A stretch of 64,000 nucleotides of DNA from Geosiphon pyriformis (Eukaryota > Glomeromycota > Glomeromycetes > Archaeosporales > Geosiphonaceae), in NCBI GenBank assembly GCA_016748015.1, contig JAAOMT010000690.1, positions 120,939 through 184,938 of the forward strand. Direction: 5' to 3'. A program made the position numbers and the translations under genes. Below the pieces are notes generated by a model. That model had not been told where the DNA came from and made no database searches. It saw nothing but the letters and a program-made list of their open reading frames with translations. Below are positions 11,761-22,900 of the stretch, piece after piece. Every line of letters begins with the position of its first letter. Positions within the stretch are counted from its first letter, which is position 1.

Positions 11761-12080
11761 TTTTTAAAATTATGTTTTTTAAAAAATTTAAAATCTAAAA
11801 AAAAGTAGCTTAATTAATATATTAGTTATTTTTTAATAATTAATAAAAATTGTTTATTTTAAAATACTATAAAAATCAATTATTGTTTATTTAAATAATA
11901 TTAACATGTTTTTTATTATTTACAACAAATATTTAAATAATTTTAATAAGTAAAATTAAAACTTAATACAGATAAATATTTTTTGAAAAAACAAAGCTTA
12001 AACTTTTAAAACATATTGTAAAAAAAATAATATTAAAATCAATTCAAACAAAATTAAAAAGTAAAAAACTTTTTAAAATT

Positions 12081-13150
12081 TAGATCGAGCAATGAGTGTG
12101 CAGATGAGCTTGCTAAGGATGCAGCACTCTCTACTTGGCATTTGTCCCATTTAGTCAGTGAACGTTTTTTGAAGGCTAAGGGCAGTGTGGTTTCTGGAAA
12201 TTTCAAGCACTTTGTTCGTGATGTGTTTTGGTCTATTCTTTGTACGTGTTGGGAGGTTGGTTCTGGTTCCCAGATCTTGGCAGCCAGTTTGCATAATGGT
12301 GTTAACTGGTCTAAGTCTTCTTTGGTTTGGCACCTTGATTTTCACTTGGCTGCTGGTTTTACTAGTGCACATACCACTGGCCTTCGGACATACTTTATGA
12401 AATCTTTCCATCATCGGCTTCCTGTCACTGTGCATAAGCATTTGTATGATAGGTGCTACTCCAGTGTGGTGTGTTTGTTCTATGGTGATATAGAATTCTC
12501 GGATCATGTCTTCGTTTGTCCTTTTGATGCTGCTGGTCATGCTTGGTTGTTGGATGCTCATGCATCTTTTTGGAAAATGTGGTTTGGTCTCTTTTATTCT
12601 ACTTTGTGTGTCTCGCAGTTGTTGTCTTTTTGTTTTTTCAATAATACTTTTAGTACTACTTTGTGTAAGGGTTTTGTTTTTGACAATTAGTACCATGAAT
12701 TCCTTTTGGTCTTTAAGAATACTAAGGTTGCGGTTTTAAATATTGTGTGTTTTGTGTGCGAGTTTTGCTCCACATTTTGTGATGAGTTTTGGCTGGTCCA
12801 TGCCAAACACTGAGCTTTTATGGAGAGGAATAGACTTATTTCTCGTGATAGTTTTATTCCTGCCCTGGTTTCTGGTTTATCTACAGTGCTTTTGGCTGGT
12901 GTGATCAGGTTGTTGGATGTTGTTGAAGTTTTTGGTATTGGTTTTAGTTTTCATAAACCTTGCTTGTTTTTTTCAGGTATAGGAGATTTTGTCTCTATTA
13001 GGGTAGGTGCATAGTGTTGTTCTGATCAGCCCAAGTGGCTGGTTATATGTAGGAAAAGCATGATTTACTCCTAATTTAAATCATTTATATGATGTATAAT
13101 TTTAGGTTGCATTTGGACCTCACTCATTAAACATAATAATAAAAAAAATT
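12081..13150 (+). mobile_element. 5'-truncated LINE retrotransposon, 3' end of ORF2
   Basis: The frame opens inside the end of an RNase H domain (NECADELAKDAA). It continues through a linker to an RVT-type zinc-finger region (TTGLRTYFMKSFHHRLPV ... CYSSVVCLFYGDIEFSDHVF, then VCPFDAAG) and ends FFSGIGDFVSIRVGA at 13014, the typical C-terminus of the Rhizophagus LINE ORF2 as I know it. Two stops interrupt it in frame: TAG at 12688 at a Trp position and TGA near 12811 at a probable Arg. After the stop come about 120 bp of 3' UTR and an A-rich tail near 13135-13147. Base composition changes sharply at about 12081 and 13147, marking both ends. It is much more GC-rich than its surroundings, so it is a younger insertion than the relics around it. 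Confidence 0.85.
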
Positions 13151-14089
13151 TAGAAACTTAATAAAATTAAAATTTTTTTTAAATTTAGTTATAATTTATT
13201 TGAAATTTTTTAAAAATTGCTTAATTATTTTACCAATTACAAATAAAAACACTAGTTATAAATAGACTGCTATATAATAAAAAGTATTTAAATATTTAAA
13301 ACAAAAGCTAATTAAAGTTTTAGTTTTAATTTATTTAAATTACAATAAACTATTTATAATTATAATTGATATATTAAAAATAGTATTAAAAATAGTTTTA
13401 TTTTAATAAAAATTAAATAATTAAAAATATTCAATAATATATATTAGCAAAAACTTAAATTTAATAAAAAAACTGTGAAATTTTAGTTTTAAAATATTTT
13501 ATAATCTATTAAATAGTTTTTAAGTAGAAAAAATATTTAATTAAAATATTTAATATTTATATTAATTATAAAAGTTTAATATTACTGCAAAAAAAATCAG
13601 TAAACAATAAAAATACCAAATAAAAAACAATACTATTACTATTTAAATATAAATTATAAAAAAATACTAATAGTTTATAATGAATAAGACAAAAATAAAA
13701 GACAAATAATCATAAAACCACTATAAATCAAAATAAAAATCAGATTTATCAATATTTATGCTAATATAAATCAAATATTATCAATTTAAAAAAAATTATT
13801 TTAAAATAAACAAAACAAAATACATTACTAATTTAGATATTATTTTATTTACCAAAATATATTACATTAAAAAAACAAAAAAAAATCAAACAAACTATTA
13901 TTAATAATAACAAAACAAAAAAAAACAGTTTTGTTTAATATGTATTCAGATTTAACTACAAAATATTTAACTATAAACAACAATTAAAAAAATTAAGAAG
14001 TTATATTATTGGTTAACTATATATCTAAATAAAATGCTTGCCAAAAATGAGACTAAGTAAACTATTAAGATTAATTAAAATTAATTAAA
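13150..14089. other. AT-rich gene-free stretch
   Basis: A/T-saturated sequence with no frame, repeat array or RNA gene I can support. It is probably old transposon DNA. Confidence 0.4.
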
Positions 14090-14440
14090 TTGAAATTATT
14101 ATTTGTAACTATTAAAAACAACAGATATATAATAGTTGTTATAAATTATTTAACCAAATGGCTAAAAGTCAAAGCTATTAAAGAACCAATACTGAATCAA
14201 TAACTGAATTTGCTTATTAAAATTTAACATATGAACATGAATGTTCAAAAAAATTATTATTAAACCAAAAAATCCACTTTGTAAACAGAATATTGGCTGA
14301 ATTAAGTTAAAGATTTGAAGTAAAAAAACCATTATTATTTACAAACAAATAACTTAATTAAAAGATTCAATAGAACATTGTGTAAAAATCAGCCAAAAAA
14401 ACCAAAAATAATGGAACTTATTTATATTATCGAATTTGTT
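14090..14440 (+). pseudogene. Decayed Gypsy integrase fragment
   Basis: It reads RYIIVV.NYLTKWLKVKAIKEP in line with RYIAVAMNYLTKWPEAKAI at 2609-2670. Then come H/MNMN..KNYY and FVNRILAEL-like segments, and LIKRFNRTLC matching LIERFNRTLC near 2855-2885. Several stops and a deletion of the PYHPQTN block are visible. Homology to the integrase core of the 5' element is direct and within this window. It ends about 120 bp before the start codon of the next gene. Confidence 0.75.
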
Positions 14441-14565
14441 GGAATTAATAATAAAAAGAAAGATTGATATGAACAAGAAAAAAAGAAAATCATTACTTTT
14501 TTCGAATTATATATAAATCACAACAAGTGATTCGGATTTAATTTTAGATTTATTCCACCATCTAA

Positions 14566-16333
14566 ATGTCTGAACGAAAACACGCGATTTCCAACGACCA
14601 GAAAACAATTGGATCCAGCAGCAAAAGCCCCTCCCACAAAAAAGTGCGAATATCCTCACCTACACCTTCTGAAAGTGATATTTTGTACCCTAGAAAAAAG
14701 CGAAGCTCGCCCTCTCCGCCGGGGACGCCTACAGAAGGCATACTAAACCCACACTATATCACCCCAGAATTTATCAGAAAATTCCGCCAGGCCTTTCGCT
14801 ACTCCAAAGATTTCAATGACCCCCTGACTGGTTGTCAAGTCCACTCAAACCCGTTTCCTTCCGCAGTTCTACCACATGTCTTTTCCTCTTTGTTCTTACA
14901 ACACGTTAAGAAGGAAGTTGTAGCAGAGAGTTTTACTCACCGTTCCAATGATCTTTACGAATTCTATCAAAGTAGGAGTCTTGAAAATGTTGATAAGCCA
15001 TACTTAGCAAAATTGAAGCAAGTCGTGTATTCGGATTGGTTTTCAAGATTGTTTGGGGAATTAACAGGGATAGAACTTGATGGAGAAACAATAGATTTGT
15101 CGGCACATATCTATAAACAGGGAAACTATCTACTGTGTCATGATGATGATATTAAAGAAGATTATCAAAATGAGGAAGAGTACGAGGAGAGTAATCGATT
15201 CATAGGTAAAAATAATGGAATAAGCGGGAGGAGGATTGCATTCATCATTTATTTAGTCGATGAAGATTGGACAAAAGAAGATGGTGGTGCATTGGAATTG
15301 TTTGACATGTAAGTTTGAAAGAATTTTTAGCTATTTTGCATAAATATTTTATTATAATCCTCTTATAGAATCAAATTTTAGTGACAAGAAGGGGCATCCA
15401 CATCAAGTAGTGCACTCAATTGTTCCACGATGGAACTCTATGGCTTTTTTTGAAGTAAGTCCTACTTCTTATCACCAAGTTTCTGAGGTCATCACTACGG
15501 TGAAGCCTCGGATTTCTATTTCAGGGTGGTTTCATGGCTCGCTAAAGAGTCGACTATCTATTGCGGAATATCAAATACTTGATGACATGGATGCTGAAGA
15601 GTTTGATATTACGGATTTGATAAATTCGGAATATTTGAAAGAAGACTCTATAGAAGAGTTTTTGAAAATGATACATACCAATGGTTCTGTTGAATTGCGT
15701 GGGTTCTTAAAAGAGGAGGTATATGCCCGATTGATGCAAAGTTTTGAGGAAGAGGCACATTGGGAAGAGGAACCTATTGGATCTCCATTTGTCCGAAAAT
15801 ATCATTTGCTGAAAAATCAAAACAATACTAACCATTTGATTGCTGGAAAACAAAGCGCTTCTGATTCATCGCCATACCATGTATACATTCACAACTTCTT
15901 CAAATCCAACGCATTTCGAAATTATATCGAAAACGTAACGCATCTTTCATTTGGTGCTGTTGCAGCCGAAACGCGGCAATTTCGTTGTGGTAATTATATC
16001 ATCGCTCATGATCATGCAGCGGATCGTGCCGGCGTTGACGTAGTATTTTGTTGTATCAGTGAAAAATGGGATGAAGAGTGGGAGGGTTCCACAGTGTATT
16101 TCGCTGAAAATAAAGAAATGCCACTGCATACTTTATGGCCTGTAAGAAATACGTTGATGATTACCGAGAGGATTGACGGAATTCATCGCTTCGTAAAATA
16201 TATAAACTCTAAAGCTCAGATCCCAAGAACTGAGATGGCTTTTATGTGGGTAACGGAAAATGAAGAGAATGAAGGGGATGAAGAGGATGAGAGTGATATA
16301 CTTTTAGAAAATGGAGAAATCGACGAAGATTAA
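14566..16333 (+). CDS. ofd1: Prolyl 3,4-dihydroxylase, Ofd1/Tpa1 family (2-oxoglutarate/Fe(II) oxygenase)
   Basis: Two exons, 14566-15308 and 15382-16333, split by a 73-bp GT-AG intron; about 564 residues. Family members hydroxylate a proline of ribosomal protein uS12 and, in fission yeast, control SREBP turnover in response to oxygen. An N-terminal Ser/Pro/Lys-rich tail (1-55, PRKKRSSPSPP) may carry a nuclear signal. The catalytic double-stranded beta-helix shows the Fe(II) ligands H192 and D194 (LLCHDDD) and distal H279 (SYHQVSEV), with R291 (PRISISGWFHG) positioned for 2-oxoglutarate. The second, non-catalytic Ofd1 half follows from about residue 340 to an acidic C-terminus (EENEGDEEDESD). 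All active-site residues are present, so it should be functional. The start is the first ATG after a decayed transposon; no upstream exon is needed because the N-terminus resembles those of fungal homologues in style and length. Confidence 0.92.
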
Positions 16334-16680
16334 AAATGATTGCATCAAAGTCAACAATGAAAGAATAAAAAGATCAATAAGACGCAGTATTTGCTGATTT
16401 TTTCCAAGTTTTTTGTTTTATTTACCCTCAGCCTGAAACCGCCCACTATCATATTGGCCATGTGGAAAATTTTTGAAATATGTACGCAAGTCCTATTTAT
16501 TTGAAATTGATCTGTTTGTTCTTTAAAATAAGAAGCCTTCAGCGATAAATGATTGTTCTGCCAAATTCGTTTCGGAAAAATTATATGATGCAATTGATTA
16601 CACAAGTTTATCATTATAATTGAGATATGAGCGATTATCCCGGATGGATTAACATATCAATAATAGGCAATATTAAGAAT
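16334..16680. other. Intergenic, 3' flank of ofd1
   Basis: No gene is supported. An 87-codon open stretch on the minus strand (16351-16614) has no recognisable motif and may be the region 3' of the Fanzor-like relic. An AATAAAAAG signal at about 16363 could serve ofd1 polyadenylation. Confidence 0.4.
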
Positions 16681-17620
16681 TGCTATGTAACGCTTATTAT
16701 TTCCTGCGTGGTCACTGTAGACTAAGGCTCCATAAAGCAATGTCCGGAGGAAGATTTTATGTCTATCCATAATAAGTTTACAATTCCGGATATTTCCACG
16801 CCAGCTACAAGTTTTAAAGGTATTGGATGATAACTCGTGCTCACAATTCTTCTGCCTTGGTGATCAGACGTTGACGTAATCGATAGTGTATCTTTCTAAC
16901 TTTGTCGTGTGATTTCTCTCGTTTTTTGATTCACCATCAAAGGGAGGAATGAAAATAGCATCAAATTCATGAGTGAAAAATTTGACAGCCTTTCTATCTG
17001 CAAGTGTAAGATCTTGTGATGCATGCACCCAATCCCGTTTTCTAATATTTTGGCTTTAGCTTTCTTACGTTTTGAGGAGGTATTTCATTTATCTTTCTTT
17101 GAGCAAAGGTCATCAAAGAATTAACAATACGACTGATGTCACAAGAGCCTATTTTGCCTACACTCTTTGTTGGGGTCTATGGAGACTGCATAAACAGAGC
17201 CATCTGCTTGAGTTTTGTGGAGCTGTTCTTACGTTTCGTATACCTAGGCAAACTTCCACTCATTAATTTTGCGATAGTAAATGAGCTTGTCATTATATAT
17301 AATCTTGTGTGGATTAGGCATTTTTACATTTTTTTTTCGAAGTGTAGAGGCCATAGTACATTTTATCCTGAAAAATAAAGTATAAAAATGGCATAAATGC
17401 GACATAAATAAAGATATAAACAATTTATTATCTTTACCACATGTCGATGTGCACATGCTGGAGTGTGAAGGTAAGATAGATAGAAGCGATTCCAAGGTAA
17501 CTTGGTAAAATTCTGAAGTGCCTTACGAGATTGACAAGATTTTTTATTGATGCATCTTCTTCTCACTGCATTACGTTTAATAACTTCCTTTCGCGCAACC
17601 AATGCCTTGATCAATCGCTT
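16680..17620 (-). pseudogene. Decayed Fanzor/TnpB-like RNA-guided nuclease gene
   Basis: Minus-strand frames, with several shifts and stops, give in the right order: a Lys/Arg-rich segment (IKALVARKEVIKRNAVRRR, 17614-17558); KMPNPHKIIYNDKLIYYRK then INEWKFA (about 17320-17247); a RuvC-I-like block GSVYAVSIDPN (about 17200-17165); IGSCDISRIVNSL (about 17150-17110); FFTHEFDAIFIPPFDG (RuvC-II-like, about 16980-16935); the helix KVRKIHYRLRQRLITKAEE (about 16905-16845); then FKTCSWRGN (the remains of a zinc ribbon) and MDRHKIFLRTLLYGA (RuvC-III-like, about 16770-16725). TnpB and Fanzor proteins have exactly this order: D in xDPG, E/D after II.P.F, CxxCG ribbon, DRDxxxARNIxLR. Here ribbon cysteines are lost and the final catalytic Asp is His, so the product is dead. 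No guide RNA or element ends were found. Other RuvC-fold transposases are less likely given the ribbon-to-DR spacing. Confidence 0.6.
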
Positions 17621-18381
17621 CGTCTGTGATGTTGGCAGGAGCTCAACCTACGCAAGAGCATGCCAAGATGGAGAATCCCTCTGCAAAATTTTCTTTCACC
17701 CCAGATACCCGAAACATCATCAAAAGAAGACGTTTTGTTGAAACGTCATATCCTTTTTCCGTGATATCATCTTGTTTCATAAATGATGGACGCCTTTTGC
17801 TCCATCCTATCACAGTACTAAAGGCAAATCTCGCCAAGCCCATTCATCGCTTCAATAGCCGCTTCTGAGGATGATTGAGATACATTCTGACTAGTAACGT
17901 GCAGTTCCGTCTTCTGGCGTTTTGCCACGAGCCGCTGTTGCCTTTCCCTTGTGCAGAGAACTACGAGTTTTGTAGAATGGAGGGAGAAGATGTATTGGGA
18001 GAGCTCAAAGGAAAACAGCAGTCAATCAGAGTAGGTAATTGCAACCTCCGAGACAGCACCGTGGCTTGATCGTTCCAGTAAGGTCTTAAGTCCCTGGCGC
18101 TTGAAGTTGACCCAGAGCCAGTATTGCTGACAAGCTCATATGTCGGGAATCGGGCGAGAAATTATTTTTGTCGCTCAAGATCTCTTTTTGCTTTGCATTA
18201 GAAAGATGGGCATAGAGTTAACCTTTCTTGGTATCAACATTTTGTGAAGTTAGCTCAGGAAAGAGGAAGCATTTATTTTCGCGATTTTGAATCTGATAAT
18301 CATTACTATGTAGTATTTTTTATTGATAGGCATTATTAAGCAAATCTTTTCATCAGTTCAACAAAGATACTTTACGTTAGA
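17621..18381. other. Intergenic or N-terminal remnant of the Fanzor-like gene
   Basis: GC content stays at gene level. Minus-strand pieces such as RQQRLVAKRQKTEL and SSSEAAIEAMNGLGEICL (about 17945-17825) look like protein but are broken and unrecognised. They may be the N-terminal extension of the relic. The last 200 bp should contain the promoter of the following gene; no core element is convincing. Confidence 0.35.
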
Positions 18382-19672
18382 ATGAACATCCTATGGCTCC
18401 TTGTCATATTGTTTACACTTTTTCAAAGAATCGCTGGATACACTGCATTTTCAGATGAGAAAATCCGCGCAACGAGTAATATAACAGCTCCAGCCAATTC
18501 TATAGAGAAGTTTCTTGATTCATTTCTAGTTCCCCGAGTACCTGGCACTGAATCCCACGCAAAAGTACAACGTTTTATCATCACCCACTTTGAAAAGCTT
18601 GGGTGGCACGTAGAACAAGACAATTTCACAGACACGACACCGCTTGGAAAAAAACCCTTCAGTAACATTATAGTGACAAAAGACATCACTGCTTCTAAAC
18701 GTCTGGTACTGGCCGCGCACTATGATTCGAAATATTTTGAACCTCCTAACCATAATTTTGTGGGAGCAACTGATTCGGCTTTCTCTTGTGCTCTACTCTT
18801 AGACTTGGCTTTTAATTTAGACAAATTGTTAAATCGTAGATCAAACTTAGAGACTACTCTGCAAATCATATTTTTCGATGGTGAGGAGGCTTTTCAGGAA
18901 TGGACTGCTACAGATTCACTTTATGGGTCAAGGTAAGTTCTATCGAAATTGGGGTGTTGGAAAGCCGAGGCTTCTAATTCTTCGAATCAAAAATGGTTAC
19001 GACCCAATGAACATTGATATATATTTGCCATTAGAAATTGTACTAATCTGACTTGTGAATTCGAATCCGATTCTTCGCGATTAAATCCGTCATGTCATAT
19101 GTTGGTCTGTTGAATCTTAGGCATCTCGCGACAAAATGGGAACAAACCTATGTCACGAGGACCGATTATTTTCAACATCATGCAACATCATTATTAGATG
19201 GCATAGAGGTTTTCGTATTGCTAGACTTGCTAGGTGCGAAGGATCCCCAGATAAAAAATTTTTTTCAAACAACCTCATGGCTCTATAAAAATCTGGCTCG
19301 CATTGAGAACCGTCTTTGGGAGCAATCTTTATTACGCGGAGACGAAAACGACTTGGAAAAAGAATTATATTTTGACCCAAAAATGCTTTACGCTTTTTAT
19401 CAATATGGGGTTGAAGACGATCACCTTCCATTCTTGCAAAAGGGTGTTCCTATTGTTCACATCATACCATACCCCTTTCCGTCAGTGTGGCACAAGTTGG
19501 AAGTAAGATTTGTTTTTTCAAGATATAGTCTTTGTTCAAATTACTTGCTTTCTCATCGCTGTTCTCATACTTCCAAAAGGATAATAAAGACGCTTTGGAT
19601 CCTGAGGTTATGCATAATTTGAATCTTATTTTTCGTGTTTTTGCTGCTGAATATTTACACCTCGATCCATAG
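18382..19672 (+). CDS. Glutaminyl-peptide cyclotransferase (M28 fold)
   Basis: Three exons, 18382-18932, 19121-19502 and 19580-19672; total 341 residues, close to animal QPCT (about 361). It converts N-terminal Gln or Glu of secretory proteins to pyroglutamate. Residues 1-19 are a hydrophobic signal peptide or anchor, so it acts in the secretory pathway. Zinc ligands are visible: D131 (GATDSA), E169 (FFDGEEAF) and H308 (FPSVWHKLEDN, with the last two residues crossing the final intron). The strings EWTATDSLYGSRHLA and DGIEVFVLLDLLGA are diagnostic of the cyclotransferase rather than the M28 aminopeptidases. Introns of 188 and 77 bp have GTAAGT and GTAAGA donors. The stop lies 232 bp from the convergent lipin stop. 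Complete and probably active. Confidence 0.93.
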
Positions 19673-19904
19673 TCAATAATAATATTAACACAGGAACACC
19701 CTAAATGTCAGTGACTTGAGGGGTTTCCAAATATCACATCCTGAATATGTAATTTTTCAAGAAGTTTTTATATGGGTTTAAGGTTTATAAATCAATGTTA
19801 AACAACGTATTTTTATATTATACATAGTACAATGCAAATAGATAATAGTGTTTATACAAACTGGTTCAAAAATTATTTCTATTGATCAAGTGTCCTGCAT
19901 TATA

Positions 19905-22900
19905 CTAATAAGGCATACCATCAAATTTAATGTCTCCCGGTATATCTTCATCAAATTCACTTTCCTCTTCCTCATCTTCATTAATATCATTGTCTTGGAC
20001 TTGTTCCGATTCCCCCTCAGAACCTTCGTCATCACCATCTTCTTCTTCATACCTATATTTTTCATCCTGATTATTGTTACCTTTGTCTAATGTAATGTCC
20101 ATGCTTCCGGGCATATCAAGATTGCCCTTTATGTAAGGGTTATGATGAAGTCGGCGACTTCTTTTTTTACTATAACCATTGATTATTCCATTTTCAATTG
20201 TATCTGATTTCGATTCGTTCACAACTATCAAACCGTTAAGATCCGAATTTCTTGGGGAAGATAATATAGATACTCGTTCTAAGGAGGCAGGTGCCGAAAA
20301 GGTTGGTATGGGTTGCCTTGGCTTACCATCGCCTCTGGTGATACTTCCTGTCAAGCTCCGAATCATTCCTAGTCTAGGGGAACTAGCAGGTTGACTACCT
20401 GGTGAAGATGGTGTCACAGTTGAAAGGTTTGTGGCATAAATTTCAGGTGGAATTTCTATTTTTGGCAATGGAGATTTCCAATAATTCCATTCATTATACT
20501 CAGTGTCCCATTTTTTTGCCCCAATATGGGGAAACATCTGATCAACTAGATCACTCAGGTCAATATATCTACAAAGAGAATGTTTATACATTTTGTTAAA
20601 ATCTTCGCTGAGGGTGATCGATTTCCTGACATCTTTAACTTACGATGACTTATACCCAGACAAAAGTTCTAGTTTCACTGTCCCATTGGAATCGATTGTA
20701 AAAATTCTAGAAGGAGGAACATCTACGCTTCTATAAGAAAGTGCATCCTGTTGAAGAAAAACTGATTAAAATTACGTGTGTATGAATCTGCTTCAAGAAA
20801 AATATGATCCTTTACTGTTATTCTGTTTCCAAATCCGGCAAAAAAAGGATTCCGGTCATCGAAGAGTTTTCTCACATCACGTAAACAAGCCATCTTAAAC
20901 ACTTCTGGTTTACGTATTATGATTTCACTAGAATTCATTGTGAGATCATTGAAAAATTTTGTTTTGGCAAAAAAATCAAATTAGGGAAAGAAATTGTTAC
21001 CGGTGGAAAGCTGTAAGCAACCGATCAGGTGACATGATGACAGGACCATCAGGCAATTGATATTTGTTTTGTTCTACTTTTCTCAAATAGTCCCTAGTGT
21101 AATCCGCCTTTATCAAAATATTTTTGAAAGTTTAGAAAAATATTTTCTATTGAAATAATAAAAATTATAACTCACCTGTCCTATAGCACGACTTGTTAAA
21201 TATAATATTTGATACCCATTATTTTGGATATCAGAGTAGAGCTTAGCCACGCCAGAATGCGTCCAATCTTTACCAATCATTGTAAAGACATGGCCAAGGG
21301 CATCAGATCTGATGGACATAGAGAAAAACAACGATACCATTAAAGTGTGTGAAATAATAATTTTTTTAAAGGTCACTTTCGCAATCTACATTTGCACTGA
21401 CTTTGTAATGGTGCCATCTATATCGGAGATCACAATTTGGGTATTATAATCCCAAAAAAATAATTTAGCCACGCACGTAGCCTTTCCTTGATAAGAGGAA
21501 GCTACCGAAAAAGATATCGTATTTACTCCTTTTTTTAAGTTAAGCTTTTTCTGATAATTGATAGAAAATACTATTTGTAACATATTCAATATAAAGCTTT
21601 GAAATAGAGGGGAATTATTAAATACTTACTAGTTGCTCTGAGGTAAGTCTCAATGATTTTGCGTAATTTTTAGGATGCTTTACCGATGCTTGCTGCTGCT
21701 GTTGCTGTGGCGTTTCTTTTTGAGATTTGGATGTCTGAAAATTCGAAAATCAAAATCAGTGAGCTGGTAACAACAGAGATTTGTGTAAAAAATTTTGCAC
21801 TTTCAAACCTTTCCCAAATCCAATGTGTTTCTCTCCTCGCTCACTTTTGCGGCATCATCAATAGCGTTATGAGAGCCAGAGCTACGGAACCATCGACTCC
21901 AACCTCTGCCGAAACTATATCTTCGACGATCAGACTTTGGTAATGCTTCTAATTGTGTTGTTGTTAAAGAGGATATGGCTGATTCTGGTAGCGGTTTTTG
22001 AAAAGCAAGAAGAGACACGATTATCGGAGCGGCAGTGGCCCAATTATAATATCTTCATTATTCGAAGGTCATTAAAACAAATATGAAAAATTGATTATAC
22101 GCCGTTTCATAATCATAGTATATAAAACTCTTAATAGTAATAACACACCTGTCCTTGTACTTGAACACCAAAGCTTTTTCGGATAAGATGTGAGGATTTT
22201 CACAAAAATGTTCATATGTTATTTCATTTTTACGAAACCTTTCTTCATTAACGGTCTAGGTCATTAAATCAAAGATAATATGTAGGATATATACTAGACT
22301 TGACGAATATTCATTAAAAAAACCGGAAATTTTGGACACTTACTTCGTCACTGCCAAACGTCTCGATACCGCAGAGCGACATTGCAATCCGATAACTTTT
22401 GCCATCGACCTCAAGACCTGAGGTCTCATCCTGTTGATTAGAATCGTTTTCTTTCCACTCTTTTTCCTTAGGACCATCTCGCCATTGCTCAATCTTCTCG
22501 GAATTTCTGACAGGCAATGCACCCCATCGCCATGACCATTCTTGAGGATATGCAGATGGTTTTTTGGGTTCATACTAAATAAATGGACTTAATGATAAAA
22601 AATTCGTCTATTCTACAAAATTAGAACAATGATTTCTAAAAAGAACACACCTCTAGTTCAGTGTCGCTTAGTGGGCTAACACGAATTGGGTGGCGCTCGT
22701 TGCTGAATTGTCCGTAAAAGAAAATCAGATATATTGGGTTGAATTCTCAAACTCAAATAGTCTTAATATTCATACAGATTTTCGGGTTTTCTAGTTTCCT
22801 CCAGTTCTGTATCTGAGAACGGTCCTTCGGGTTTTTCCCCTAAAATTATTTTGAATATTATGATCAATGGATGCTTTTGATGAAAATATTGGAAAATGCG

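Noticed and set aside
12151-12696. 181-codon minus-strand open frame opposite the LINE
   Set aside because: It is the antisense shadow of the LINE ORF2 frame, which has clear RNase H and zinc-finger motifs on the plus strand.
19030-19090. TTCGAATCC-like box in the first cyclotransferase intron resembling a tRNA T-loop
   Set aside because: No matching acceptor stem, D-loop or anticodon arm could be folded around it.
20179-20599. Plus-strand open frames overlapping the lipin 3' exon
   Set aside because: They are antisense shadows of the lipin coding exon, whose frame is fixed by conserved C-LIP sequence.
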